Assembly (NCBI RefSeq): GCF_048773025.1
Contig: NC_133554.1
Location: 51,746,769 to 51,810,768, forward strand
Origin: Camelus bactrianus
Taxonomy: Eukaryota > Chordata > Mammalia > Artiodactyla > Camelidae
Reading direction: 5' to 3'
Length of the DNA: 64,000 nt
In this document: positions 44,557 to 55,600 of the stretch, one piece after another
Numbering within the stretch: the first letter of the stretch is position 1
How the letters are laid out: every line of letters starts with the position of its first letter
Translations under genes and position numbers: made by a program
Notes under the pieces: generated by a model
Databases searched by the model: none
Seen by the model: only the letters and a program-made list of their open reading frames with translations
Told to the model about the DNA's origin: nothing

Positions 44557-46180
44557 AACTCATTGAACCAATATATATGGGGCATCTGCTATTTGTAGAA
44601 CATTCTACTCTGGAGTTAGTGAAACATCAGGAAACAAAACAGATGTATATTGTTTCCAGTATAGAACAAACTAAATTTAAATAAGTAAATGATAGTATGT
44701 GTCATACTAATCATTGGGGGACAAAATAGAGTAAGGTATGGGAGACTGGGAGTGCTGGGAGTGGGGACTTGCAATTTTAAAATAAGGTGCCTCACTGAGA
44801 AGTTGATATTTCATTTAAACAAAGGAGGCGTGGAAATCGACCACCCAGAAATCTGAGAGATGAGTATTTCAGGCCAGGGAGGAAGCCGTGCAAAGGTCCT
44901 GAGGTGGGATCATGCCCCTCCTGTGAGTAGCAATAAGTTCTATATCCGTATGGCTCTATTTGAGTGAGCAAGTGGGAGATGAAGTCACAGACTAGATTAC
45001 AGGATGCTTAGTAGGCTGTTTAAGATTCTGTCTTTTACTTGGAGTGAAATGCAAAGCCATGGGAAGGTTTTGAGCAGAAGGAGGAGCAAGGTCTGTTATA
45101 AGTTTTAAAAACATCCTACAGGCTGCAGTATTGGGATCAGGCTTGAGAGGAGAATAAGGAGAAGCCAGGAGAGCAACTAGGAAACCACTGCAGTAAGTTA
45201 AGAAAATATTATACAGACATTATAGAGAGAGAGTAGATCGTGCCAAGACAGGGTATACTGACAGATTGGACATGGAATGGGGAACAAAGGGAGGACTCAA
45301 GAGTGATGTGAAGATACTGGAAGAAGGTACCTGTGATTTGGCTGAGGTGGTAAAATGGTAAGCTACTGGAGAAATGTCACTAGTTCAGTCTATTAGACAT
45401 CTAAACGGAGGTGTCGAGTAGTTGCCTGGGATTCACTGGAACACCCCGGGCTGGAAATGTACATGTGAGCATCCACAGCATATGTATGGCATTTAAAACC
45501 ATACTACTTGGCTGAGGTCCCCAGGAGGTTGAGTGCAGGTAGAGTTTCTGGGGGCATAGTCAATGCTTAGAGGTTAAGAATAAAACAGAAGGAGCAAAGG
45601 AGACCAAGAATGAGCAGCCAATGAAGTAAATGAATTAATGTGGAGCGATATTTGGCAACCAAGCAAAGAACGTGTTTCGGGATGAGGGGATGACCGACTG
45701 TGTCCAGTGCAGGATTACAGATCGAGTAAGATGAGGATGAACTATTGACCATGGATATTAGCAACACTGAATCTTTGAGGATCTTAACAAGACACGTTTT
45801 AGTGGAGGCCTGGGGACAAAAGCCTGGCTGGCGTGAGTTTAAAGTAATATGGAAAATAAGCATTGAACACAATGAATGTTTTCCTGAAATTTTGCTATAG
45901 AGCAGAACAGATATTTGCTTTTCCAAGATGCAACAACAACAAAAAAAAATAGCATGTTTGAATTAGGATCAGAATGACCTAATTAAAAGAGAAAACTGAT
46001 GACATAAAAGCAAGAGGAATGGTTGCTGGAGCATCATGTTGTAGCAGCAGTTGGAGGGAGAACCTTTAGATAGGAGCATAAACAGTTCACCTACAGGGAC
46101 AAGAAAGCAGGGACCGAGTATTTGAGTACAGAATTGGTGGGTTGGTGAGTGGCCTGGCAAAGATTTAGTAGGTGTTCTTT
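44557..46180 (-). mobile_element. LINE L2, antisense, unusually long (1.6 kb)
   Basis: It starts with the L2 3'-end complement (CTCATTGAACCAATATATATG) and stays recognisable across the reverse-transcriptase region. Landmarks are CGTGCAAAGGTCCTGAGG, GGAAGGTTTTGAGCAGAAGG, CTGCAGTAAGTTAAG, GTCTATTAGACATCTAAACG, CGAGTAAGATGAGGATG, GGACAAAAGCCTGGCTGGCG and GATAGGAGCATAAACAG. No intact open frame remains. It is the best-preserved long L2 in the window. Confidence 0.85.
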
Positions 46181-46229
46181 ATGTGTTACCTTTAATTAGT
46201 TTTTCATGAAGTCATTGATATTATGTTCA

Positions 46230-46340
46230 TCTGTTAAGACTGTAAATTTCTCCAGGCCAAAAACTGTCTTATGTAGTTTTTTTTAACACCTGTCCCGCCA
46301 AGCTATGAGTAATTGTTTATTTAACTTTGATAAATATTAT
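46230..46340 (+). mobile_element. LINE L2, 3' end, sense
   Basis: CTGTAAATTTCTCCAGGCC, AAAACTGTCTTATGTAG and the following terminus resemble the L2 3' end. Confidence 0.45.
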
Positions 46341-46544
46341 GGCAAATGGGCATTCTACCACTATCAGTGAACAATTATCTCTAAAAAACTTGAGGCCAGA
46401 AGGGTTTCTCTAAAATCTGAAGTGTGATATTCACTGAAAAAAGATATCCTTAATAAAATAGTTTTTATAAGTAGGCTGCAAAGTGATTGATAAAAATTTG
46501 ATAAAAAGTTGTATTTTTTAAAATTTCTACTCTTGTTGGTTCCA

Positions 46545-46965
46545 ATTTTTTTATCTTATTGTGAAATGTATCATACATGGAAAAATGAATAAAAGGTATA
46601 CGCAGTAATGTAAATCACATCTAATTCAATAAATGTAATGTCTTCTACACTCAGATCAAGAAAACGAACATCGTCTTCACCTCAGGAACCTTGGGTTCTC
46701 GTAACTGAACATCACAGCCTCCCAGGAAACTGCTATCCTGACTTGGGTACACCTCAGGAACCTTGGGTTCTCGTAACTGAACATCACAGCCTCCCAGGAA
46801 ACTGCTATCCTGACTTGGGTAATAATCATTTCCCTTTTTTCTTCATTATTTTATCACTTATCTATGTATCTTTAAGCAATAGAGTTCAGTTTTACCTGTC
46901 TTTGAACTTTATATGAATAGAGACATACTGTACATTTCCCTCTGTACGTATTTTATTCTGTGTGT
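46545..46965 (-). mobile_element. LINE-1 (L1M-type) 3' UTR, antisense, carrying a 72-bp duplication
   Basis: GATCAAGAAAACGAACATCG, GCTATCCTGACTTGGG, GAACTTTATATGAATAG and GACATACTGTACATTTCC follow the complement of an L1M 3' region. A 72-bp stretch is present twice without differences, 46678-46749 and 46750-46821. Confidence 0.65.
46678..46821. repeat. Perfect 72-bp tandem duplication
   Basis: The two copies (each beginning CACCTCAGGAACCTTGGG) are identical over all 72 bp. The base before and the base after the match differ, so the boundaries are exact. Confidence 0.97.
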
Positions 46966-47249
46966 GTGTGTGTGTTAAAAAAATTAACATTTACAGAATC
47001 TGGGGGAAGGCTACTTGGGAAAATACTAATATTGCAAAATTTCTGAAATTCTGGGTTAAAGTTAAAATAAAAAAATAAGAATAATATAATTAATAAGTTA
47101 AAATACAAGGTATTTTCCATATGCACTTTCTATCTTAATCGTGCCATATTACCTCTGTCACATTTTAAGCTGTATATTGTTAGCTATTGAATATTGCTTC
47201 ATTTATCTATATATTTACCTCTGTGCAAATTTCACATTGATTATTTTGA

Positions 47250-47640
47250 TTAATTACTATAGAAGTATCTCAGGAAGAGAGAATTCTTCTACTTGCCCCT
47301 TATTAGAATTCTTGTCGATTTATCACTGGTACACTTTCATGTGAATTCTAAAATCTACTTGTCAGGATCTATCAAAGGGCAAAAAAAATTAGAACTTATA
47401 TTGGGATTGCATTAAATATAGAGATCAGTTTGAGGGCTTGAAGCCTTCATAATATTAAGATTTCAACCCATGAACATTATCTATCACCTCATTTGTTTAT
47501 TTAGGTTTTCTTAAAATTTCTCCATAATGTTTTATATTTTTTCCTCAGAGATATTGTCCCCATTTTTTAGATTTACTCCTTAGCACTTCCAATTTTTGAT
47601 GTGATTAATAGTGTATACATTAAATGTGTATATTAAAATA
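47250..47640 (-). mobile_element. LINE-1 ORF2 fragment, antisense
   Basis: Complement of ORF2: GGGATTGCATTAAATATAGAG, AACCCATGAACATTATC, CCTCATTTGTTTATTTAGG and TTTTATATTTTTTCCTCAG. Confidence 0.65.
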
Positions 47641-48300
47641 TATATTCAGAAAAATACACATACGTGTACAGCACGGGGCATTTGCATGCACTAAATACAC
47701 ACACGAGACCAGCACTCAAATAAAAAACAAGAACTTTAGCAGTTCCCTAGAATCATTCCTCCTTCTGCCAGTCCCCACCCCGCAAAGAGAATCACAATTC
47801 TGAGTATTTTTGTTCTGCTTGCTGTTGAGCTTTCTATAAATAAATCATACAGAATGGATTCTTTTGAGTCTTCACTTCTTTCAATATGTTTGTGAAATTC
47901 ATCGTATTGTTATGCGTAGTTGTAAACTGTTCCTTCTGCTTATTGTCTTCATGAGCTAGCAATTACCAAGAGAGAAATGCAACAACCTCCTACCGTAATT
48001 ACGAATTTATCCATTTCTCTTCTAGCCATTCTTATTTCGGCTAATGTCTCGTGAAGCCATGTCATTTAGTCCATGTACACTTAGAGTTGTTACTTTTCTT
48101 CTGGTGAACTGAAACCTTTATCACAATATGGTGACTCTAGCACAAAACATATTACTAATAGAAAGTCTATTTTTCCTACGTCTGCTTTCAGCAACAGCTT
48201 TGGTCTCAACTGCTTAGCCTATTGCTACCAGAAGGGGAAGTCTACATTTATATCTTTAATCCTTTTGCGATTACTTTTTCTATATGGTGTAAAATAGGTG
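47641..48300 (-). mobile_element. LINE-1 fragments, antisense, composite
   Basis: 47700-47940 matches an L1M 3'-region complement (CATACAGAATGGATTC, GTTTGTGAAATTCATCG). 47985-48270 resembles an upstream L1 part (CATTTAGTCCATGTACAC, GTGAACTGAAACCTTTATC). The pieces are not in the order of a single element. Confidence 0.5.
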
Positions 48301-48860
48301 GATACAGTTGCATTATTTTCTAATGGCAAACGGATTGCTTAGTGCTACTTATTGCTAATTCCTCCTTTCCCCACTAATTGATCAGGCCATCTTGTGGGCA
48401 TGGGGTATGTTTCCCTGCTGAAACAGATGTCAGCGTATAGCAACCCTCACTAGATAGTGTGGAGTGAAAATTTACGGGAAAGCACCACAATTGCAGTGTC
48501 GATGGCCTTCACCTGTACGGTGAACCTGGTCTCTAACTCTGGCAACCACAAGGGGGCAGGGGAGGGTACTGATTGGGTCAGAAGTCAAGTCCTAAAGCCT
48601 TCCCAGGGAGAAAGTAAAATAGAAGTTTCCACATCAATGTAGGACGACAAAAGGCTTTAAAACAGGAATATTGGTATGAAGTAGGAAGAAGATGTAGAAA
48701 CAGATACATAATGGCAGGTTCATTTGCATGTTGCTAAATATTATCAATGCACAGTCAGGATACACTTTTTCTGTTTCATAAAGACTTTTATACTATTAAC
48801 ATTAAATATTTCATCTATGACATTTTTATCAAAAAGTATACCCTGTTTTCCACCAAGCAA
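48301..48860. other. Unique non-coding sequence
   Basis: No element or gene is recognised. Confidence 0.4.
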
Positions 48861-48862
48861 TT

Positions 48863-48884
48863 GTATATATATGTACACACACAA

Positions 48885-48959
<75 letters not shown>
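48863..48959. repeat. Compound (CA)n / (TG)n / (TA)n microsatellite
   Basis: TATATATATGTACACACACA is followed by AAA, then (TG)n at 48886-48918 and (TA)n at 48919-48959. The CA and TG arms are complementary, so the tract can fold back. Confidence 0.95.
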
Positions 48960-48963
<4 letters not shown>

Positions 48964-51277
48964 CTTATTTCCTTTTTTTCTTCCCTGTATGATTTCTTTT
49001 CATTCTGCAGTTACGTGTAAAAGATGAAGTTGAGGGTAAAGGTTACAGAGTTTTATTATCTCTAGTTTTACGTATTTTAAAACATTTTAGAAAAATTCCA
49101 TCGTGGTACATCACAGATCTGCATGTTTGTACCTCTTCGATCTCTTTGTTACTCCTTCTCCAACAGACTCTTCAGTTCAGGAAATCTTGTGTTTTAATCA
49201 AGTCAAATTAATATTATAAGCTCTAGAAAAGCTACAACTGAATGCCAATTATAACAATATATTATTTCCACTTCTTAGCTAAGGGGAAGAGTTAGTGACA
49301 GAACCTTGGAAATATTTTTTTTCTGTACATTGGAAGCCAATAAGTGAAACTGAATATGATTATTTCAGCCATAAAATTAGCCACAAGGCTCCTGAACACT
49401 TGAGCCATGGAACAAAACACACGATTTCTTGAAAGAGGCTAAAATACTGCCCTGATCCATATCAACCTCAAAACAAACAAAGTTTTGATAAATCATCACC
49501 ATGTTCATCCTGTTAAACTCCCAAAGTGGCTGTTTTCACCACTGGGATATTCCATAGGAAGCACTTTAAAAATCATAGACATTTTGGTTTGTATCTGAAA
49601 TTAAACTCGCTATTGCTTTTCTACCCAAACAATTCACTGAAAACTGCTCTAGAGCTAAAACTTTAGGAGGGAAACACCAAACTGGATGATCAAGTCAAGT
49701 CCTTGATCCAGTTACCATCCCAATGAAATGACATTTTTCTTTCCCCACATTATGTCCAGGATGGTTTTTTTTTTTTTTTTTCCCCCTAGCTGGATTTATT
49801 TTCTTTGTCATTTTCCCCTTGATCCTTTTCAGAATACAAACTAACATTGCTTTAAAATTCTTTCTTTATTTTCTTATGATATTCAGCTGGAGGAGAGTGA
49901 AAATAAAGTATGAAAGCTCTAATCACTGGACTATCTTTTAAAGCATACTTTCAAACATCCTGAAATTCTACATTTCCCAGCTCGTTCCCTTGTCCCTAAC
50001 GACTGTTTTCCTCTTCTTTCTCCTGATTCTCAGTATCAACAGAATCTGCATGAATGTGTCTGTTTGGAATCACGTATATTTCATTCTGCAAATGATACCT
50101 TGTGTACAGGAGTCATTATTTTTTTTTTTTTTTTTTTGGTTTAAATAGTTTTCACCTAGGGGTTTTCACGGAATAAAACAAAAAGGAAATCGATTCTAAA
50201 CTTGGCTCGCTGCCTGATTTATTCGACTATTACCTTATTTTACACCCGGACGCAAGTTTGTTTTCATGGCTAAGATAAAGAAACTGGACAAGCAGTTTCC
50301 TTCTGTGGGAATTTGGTCTCATTTATGTGACACCACCAAGACCCTTCCTTACCACCCCACTATACTCACCTAACATGAGTTAAAATATTTATTGGGTTAT
50401 GGGAGTAAGGATTCCTTTTTTTTTCTTTTTCCCTAAAATTTCATATAAAATAACGGTGCAGTATTGGTTTTGACCAACAGAGTCTAAGGCTTCTTTGTAA
50501 CCACTAAATGTAGGAAAAACCACAAATTACTGTTGGAGAGGGGCTGGCCTTGGGTTCTGGCTTCAATGACCCCCTCCCCCTAAATTCAAATACCCTGCAT
50601 CTGTGTAAATAAACATTCCTAGGTGTATGGTAAGGGAATATTTAGCACGAATATGTTTCATACAAAATTAGCAGCAAAGAAAAACTTCAGACTTGTAATT
50701 ACATGGAAAAAAATGTAAGCCATTAGTGTAATGAAGGTGTTTCTTCCTTTTCCCTTAAACAGGTAGACATGATCCATGTTCTTTTGCATGGAGAACGCTC
50801 ACTGATTGAGTTTTCAAAGCACTGTTTTTTTTTTTTTTTTCCTTCCATGAAGATGTATAATGATACTTTTATTCTGTGAAATGTAGCACTTTTGGTTATT
50901 GGTTATTCATCTAGAGTAGGGTTTCTAACCAAAGAGAGCTAGGGAGTGAACAGATAAGCTCCTTACTTTGGCGATATTGGCTAGAAGTCTCACAGTTAAT
51001 CCACAAACAGAAAGGAAATGAATTCAGGCAAGATAAAGGCTAAGTTACTTGGCTCTCGGGAGGGTGTCCATAGCTTTCACCCCTGTTCTTTCTCTCTTTC
51101 CAGTTTCTAGTGTGAAAACTACTCTTTGAAAGAAATGCTGCAAACTCCAGCTTGAAGCTGACAAGATAGAAAGGGTTGAAACGCTGAAAACTCCATTATT
51201 GAAGCTTCTGTTAGTGAGGCAGTAACTCATAAAGGTGTGTCTTCAGAACTTCTTACTTCTCCTTATCCTGAGCTGGA
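48960..51277. other. Mostly unique non-coding sequence
   Basis: Over 2.3 kb with three long T-runs (near 49767, 50118 and 50826) but no confident element. Parts have the even texture of possibly conserved sequence. Confidence 0.35.
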
Positions 51278-51350
51278 ATGACCGACCATCCCAGCGTGTC
51301 CTGGTTTTAGCACTTAAAGTCCTGCATCCCAGGAACCTCCTCGGTTCCAA
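51278..51350. mobile_element. Fragment of a palindromic ancient DNA-transposon-like repeat
   Basis: GAATGACCGACCATCCCAGC, TCCTGGTTTTAGCACTTAAAG and CTGCATCCCAGGAACC match a recurrent mammalian repeat whose ends read 'gaccaaccatcc...'. The family is not named. Confidence 0.45.
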
Positions 51351-51583
51351 ACAAATACACTTAGTCGGTGCCTCCACCGTACACACTGCGTGGGTACCAC
51401 TGCCTTCAGTCTTCTCATCTGCAGTTTTCTTCCCCTGTATCTACATCTTCATGATGATTAAAGCAAGGTCAAATCTCATTTCCTCCAGGGAGCCTTCAAT
51501 CCTCATTCTCTTAACTTTCTATGGTTCTTAATTTGTGCTTCACACAATGAAGCTTTTAATTAAAGGCTGTCTTTGCCTTGCTT

Positions 51584-52302
51584 GAGAAATATTTTTTAAC
51601 ATTTTTTTAATTGATTTATAATCATTTTACAATGTTGTGTCAAATTCCAGTGTGGAGCACAATTTTTCAGTTATACATGAACATACATATATTCATTGTC
51701 ACATTCCTTTCTCTGTGAGCTACCATAAGATCTTGTGTATATTTCCCTGTGCTACACAGTATAATCTTGTTTATCTGTTCTATATTTTTGAAATCCCATC
51801 TATCCCTTCCCACCCTCCACCCCCCTGGCAACCACAAGTTTGTATTCTATGTCTATGAGTCTGTTTCTGTTTTTTGCATTTATGCTTTGTTTGTTTGTTT
51901 TTGTTTTGGTTGTTTTTAGATTCCACATATAAGCGATCTCATATGGTATTTTTCTTTCTCTTTCTGGCTTACTTCACTTAGAATGACATTCTTCAGGAGC
52001 ATCCATGTTGCTGCAAATGGTGTTATGTTGTTGATTTTTATGGCTGAGTAGTATTCCATTGTATACATATACCACCTCTTCTTTATCCAGTCATCTGCTG
52101 ATGGACATTTAGGCTTTTTGTTGCAGCCACTGTGGAAAATAGTATGGAGATTCCTCAAAAGACTAGGAATAGACTTACCGTATGACCCAGGAGTCCCACT
52201 TCTGGGCATATATCCAGAAGGAACCCTACTTCAGGATGACACCTGCATCCCAATGTTCATAGCAGCACTATTTACAATAGCCAAGGCATGGAGAAATATT
52301 TT
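51584..52302 (-). mobile_element. 5'-inverted (twin-primed) young L1 with target-site duplications
   Basis: The target-site duplication GAGAAATATTTT lies at 51584-51595 and 52291-52302. From the poly(T) side, antisense L1 3' UTR and ORF2 end run to about 52113 (GATGGACATTTAGG). From about 52122, L1 ORF2 sequence runs in the opposite, sense direction (GCAGCCACTGTGGAAAATAG to ACAATAGCCAAGGCATG). In intact L1 these two parts are adjacent in ORF2, so the 5' part is inverted with little loss. This is the classic twin-priming product. Confidence 0.93.
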
Positions 52303-52397
52303 GGATACACCCTCGTCCTTTTACAAAGTAGCCTCTAACTCACTATCAAATAGAGTCAAGGATATAAAAAAAGGAGCTTGTCTCTGTGGAGCCCAGC

Positions 52398-52575
52398 TGT
52401 GAGTTAGGTGTTGCCCTAGGTCCATGGTCTCATTTACAGCACTACACCTGTCAGGCTGGTACCGTTAAATCTATTTCATAGAAATCAATGAAGTTCAGAC
52501 AAGGTAGTCGTTTGATCATGCGGACTGAAATCCGGACCTAGCTGGCTCCTCCTGACACACCATCCTTACCATACA
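52398..52575 (-). mobile_element. MIR SINE, antisense
   Basis: GTTAGGTGTTGCCCTAGG, GGTCTCATTTACAGCAC, TTTCATAGAAATCAATGAAG and CTGAAATCCGGACCTAGC follow the MIR complement with much divergence. Confidence 0.55.
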
Positions 52576-52825
52576 GCAAACATGTCTAATGGTTTTGAAT
52601 TTCTCACAGCTCTTAACAAAGCGCAGAGCCTGAAGCCCATTCTCAAGAAGTACTTGCCATTGTGTTTACACGGCTCTTCCATTTAGATCCACAAACCCGT
52701 GCTAATGACGGCAAGGAAGGTAATTTTTTTTTTAAAGAACAGTAAATCATAGAAAATGTATCTTTTATCCAATGTAAGTCAAGCTGTATTTCATAGATGA
52801 GTGTTCTAATAACATAAATGTATTC

Positions 52826-52860
52826 ATTCTCTGTGTCTTGTTCTTTTAGACACAGAGAAT
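52826..52860. repeat. Perfect 13-bp hairpin, 9-nt loop
   Basis: ATTCTCTGTGTCT at 52826-52838 and AGACACAGAGAAT at 52848-52860 are exact reverse complements around the loop TGTTCTTTT. No U-tract or known RNA structure accompanies it. Confidence 0.95.
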
Positions 52861-52884
52861 CCTAAATGTCCTATAACCATATTT

Positions 52885-52916
52885 CTGTCTGTCTGTCTGT
52901 CTATCTATCTAACGTA
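52885..52916. repeat. (TCTG)n(TCTA)n microsatellite
   Basis: Four to five TCTG units pass into TCTA units. Confidence 0.85.
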
Positions 52917-52990
52917 TATTACTGAAGTGTTGCCATCATTTGACTTTTCCTCTGGCTTTCTTATTTTTCCTTTTTAAAAAATTCTTTAGG

Positions 52991-53345
52991 TCTCGATTAT
53001 CCAATACAGTAGCCACTAGCCAAGTGTGACTGTTGAGCCCCTGAAATGTGGCTCGTCCAAAGGCAGCCATTCTGTAAGTGTAAAATGCACCCCAGATTTT
53101 GAAGACGTAATAAAAAATGAAAAATAAAAAAGTAAAATTAAAAAATTAGAATGTAACGTAGCCCCTTAATGATTTTTTATATTGATTCTATGCTACAGTG
53201 ATAACACTTTGAATATATTGGGTTAAATAAAACATTATTAAACTTAATTTTGCTGGTTTCTCTTTACTTCTTTAAAAATGTGGCTACCAGAACATTGAAA
53301 ATTACATATGTGGCTGACATTGGATATCTACTGGATAGCGCTGCT
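52991..53345. mobile_element. hAT-Charlie-type DNA transposon remnant (MER group)
   Basis: The left end ATTATCCAATACAGTAGCCACTAGCC-type text and the right end ATCTACTGGATAGCGCTG are the typical inverted termini (TGTCCAATA.../...TTGGACAGCGCTG). Internal words are GAAATGTGGCTCGTCC, AAAAATGTGGCTACC and TTGGGTTAAATAAAAC. I am confident of the superfamily and less so of the family. Confidence 0.75.
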
Positions 53346-54640
53346 TTACTTTCCAGAGGCATCAGGGGACCAACATATTTTATTCATTTTCCTTTGAGAT
53401 GATCCCATGTTTTAATATAGTCTTACAGAATTTTCCCCAATAAAACTATATATTTAAGGATTAAATGTCAGGTATTTACATTGATAAATGCCAACATATG
53501 TCCCTACCCACGGTCAGACAATGATTATTTTTCTTGATAAAATAATTCATGGTAAAAGGAAAGTTATGTAGGTCCCATGAACATAGGTGTGACAGTGAAA
53601 TTTCAGTATTGTTTTGCGGGTACAAATTATGATATTCAAAGAAATGCTTCTAGCAAGTCCCTTCTTATTTTAAGTGGCTCTACGTTTACCATGGAACTTA
53701 ACTTTAACCAACAGATGAAAAACAAAACAGAACCAAAAAGTTACTAGGAAAATGCAAAACACTTTTGGGGGGAGAATATTGTACAATTCAACTGTTTTTA
53801 GATCTGGAATATGTGATATTCAGACTCAACAAAGATGTAAAGGCTGCAAAACATGGTCTTATCAAAGTAAGTTGCTTTGTCAAAGCTCCTACAGGAAGCA
53901 AAATGCTGCACTGCCTTGTAGCTGGTGTGAACCTTTAGAAATTATAAGCAAATGTATTAGTTATTTCTAAATGTTATAGGTTGCTGTAGTTCCATTTCCA
54001 GATTCTAGCCAACAGACTGATAACAGACCACAGGAGAGGAAGAGGGGTGGGGATAGGTTTTGTGCGTGTGTGTGCGCACGTGTGTGTGTGCAAAAGCTAT
54101 AGAACCCCCCCCAACTTTGGGCCCTGAAATAAGTGCCCCGTGATAGTTTGGGATTTCCCACTACAGGGAGCCCAACAGGGTATCTGTTTTAATAGCTGAG
54201 GTGGCTTGAAGTTCAACAGGGCAGGTAGCAGCCTTTTGGGGAAGTTTCTCCTTTCTTATTATTCTAATTTCTGAGTTAGGAGCCTCTGAGGAAAATCCGG
54301 TTTCCTGATTAGAGAAGAAAGAAAGAAGAAGAAGAAGAAGAAGAAGAAAAAAAAACAAAACCAGAGTGTTACAGGTGTAGACTTCAGTCCCTAAATGACT
54401 ACTAGAGTCATAAAATGCTTCTTGGACACTTCAAAACGTTCCTTGTCAGCGGAGAGCCGGAGCAGGCATTCAGAGAGGAACTCAGGTGTAGGGCACCTGC
54501 AACAGCCTTATCAGCGAGGTGGTGTTTGGCACTATCTGTAGGGATGTGGTCACGTCACTCGGGCTCTTTGATCTCAGAACCTTCATCTCTGAGCAGAGAA
54601 GCATTCATATTTACTTTTCTCTTGCTCGGCACCTAAAAAT
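53346..54640. other. Unique non-coding sequence with small simple repeats
   Basis: A GT/GC-rich stretch lies at 54058-54092 (GTGCGTGTGTGTGCGCACG) and a (GAA)n run at 54315-54350. No element or gene is recognised. Confidence 0.4.
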
Positions 54641-54890
54641 GACTCTCAGTACACTCATAAAATCATTGATGATGATGACTTCCTGAGGATCAAACACTCT
54701 GAGAGTATTTCAACAAATAAAAGCAATATTAATAATAGAGTCAGATTTATCTCAGGAAACCCAGGCTGATACGGCAATCAAGCTTTACAATGAGAATTAA
54801 TAATGCAGAATCTCTGATTAAAGTGTTGGGGGGCAGTGGTACCCACCAGCTATCTATTAGGCAATCAGCCTCTCTTGCAGGCGTAATAAT
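54641..54890. promoter_or_regulatory. Candidate conserved enhancer-like block
   Basis: Repeat-free and rich in homeodomain and related words: AAAATCATTGATGATGATGAC near 54658, ATATTAATAATAGAG near 54727, GAATTAATAATGCAG near 54792, CTGATTAAAGTG near 54814, and CAATCAAGC near 54775. The texture is like that of known enhancers. Conservation is untested. Confidence 0.35.
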
Positions 54891-54897
54891 AACCCCA

Positions 54898-55098
54898 GGC
54901 ATTGGTTAAGCACTTAGGGTGTGAGAGTCATGCTGCTTGGCTCTTGTAGATGCACTATTGTATTCAACCCTCATAACAGATCGATGATCAAGTAGTCCTA
55001 TTGTTTCCTTTTTAGAGACGAGAGAATTGGATTCAAGGTTTTAGAAATTCGCCTAAGGTCAACATTCAGTAACTGGGGAAGGTGTATGAGCCAGAAAG
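54898..55098 (-). mobile_element. MIR SINE, antisense
   Basis: TTGGTTAAGCACTTAGGG, ATTCAACCCTCATAACAG, TTTTTAGAGACGAGAGAATTG and CGCCTAAGGTCAACATTCAG follow the MIR complement. Confidence 0.7.
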
Positions 55099-55125
55099 AA
55101 GTATAAAGTGTTTTTTTTTTTTTTT

Positions 55126-55305
55126 TCCACCTTGGGCATGTGTCAGAATAACTGGGGCTGCTCATGAGGTCACAAATCTGTGATCAAGCATCAGAGGCTC
55201 TGATAATAGTGTCTGGGATGGGGTCGGGTGATCTGATAAACTCAGAAGGGCCCCGAAGGAATCTGATGTAAATGAGACCATCAGAGCAGCTGATCTCATA
55301 CCGGG
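55126..55305. mobile_element. hAT-Charlie-type remnant (MER20-like), diverged
   Basis: GTGTCAGAATAACTGGGGC, ATCAGAGGCTCTGATAATAG and CAGCTGATCTCATACCGG resemble a strongly diverged copy of the same hAT group as at 14.2 kb. A 16-T run precedes it. Confidence 0.4.
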
Positions 55306-55319
55306 GTCCCTGGAGGCCA

Positions 55320-55600
55320 GTTTCTCTGCCACTGCCCTTCTGCCGGAGCTTGACTGTTCTTGGATCTGACTTAGTTTTTTGAAAGCCTTAGGGATGAATG
55401 CCGAAGCCTCCCCTTTGGGGCAATGTATTCAGCAGTTGCTTGGTTTATATGCTTCTTCCTCTTGGCAGAATTCAGTATTTGCATTGTTTACCGGCTTCCC
55501 TGTGTGTGGAGATTAGTTATTTATTTCTCAGCCTTGGCTTTAGTGATTCTGCTGATAGGAACCATGCCAGGGAATGAGCGTGGACCTTCGTTCTCAAATT
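55320..55600. promoter_or_regulatory. Candidate conserved block with an octamer/forkhead composite
   Basis: Repeat-free, containing ATTTGCATTGTTTAC at 55477-55491. In that word an octamer (ATTTGCAT), a SOX-like ATTGTT and a forkhead TGTTTAC overlap. The function is inferred. Confidence 0.35.

Noticed and set aside
52118-52402. 94-codon plus-strand open frame
   Set aside because: It is the inverted ORF2 piece of the young L1, reading into flanking DNA.
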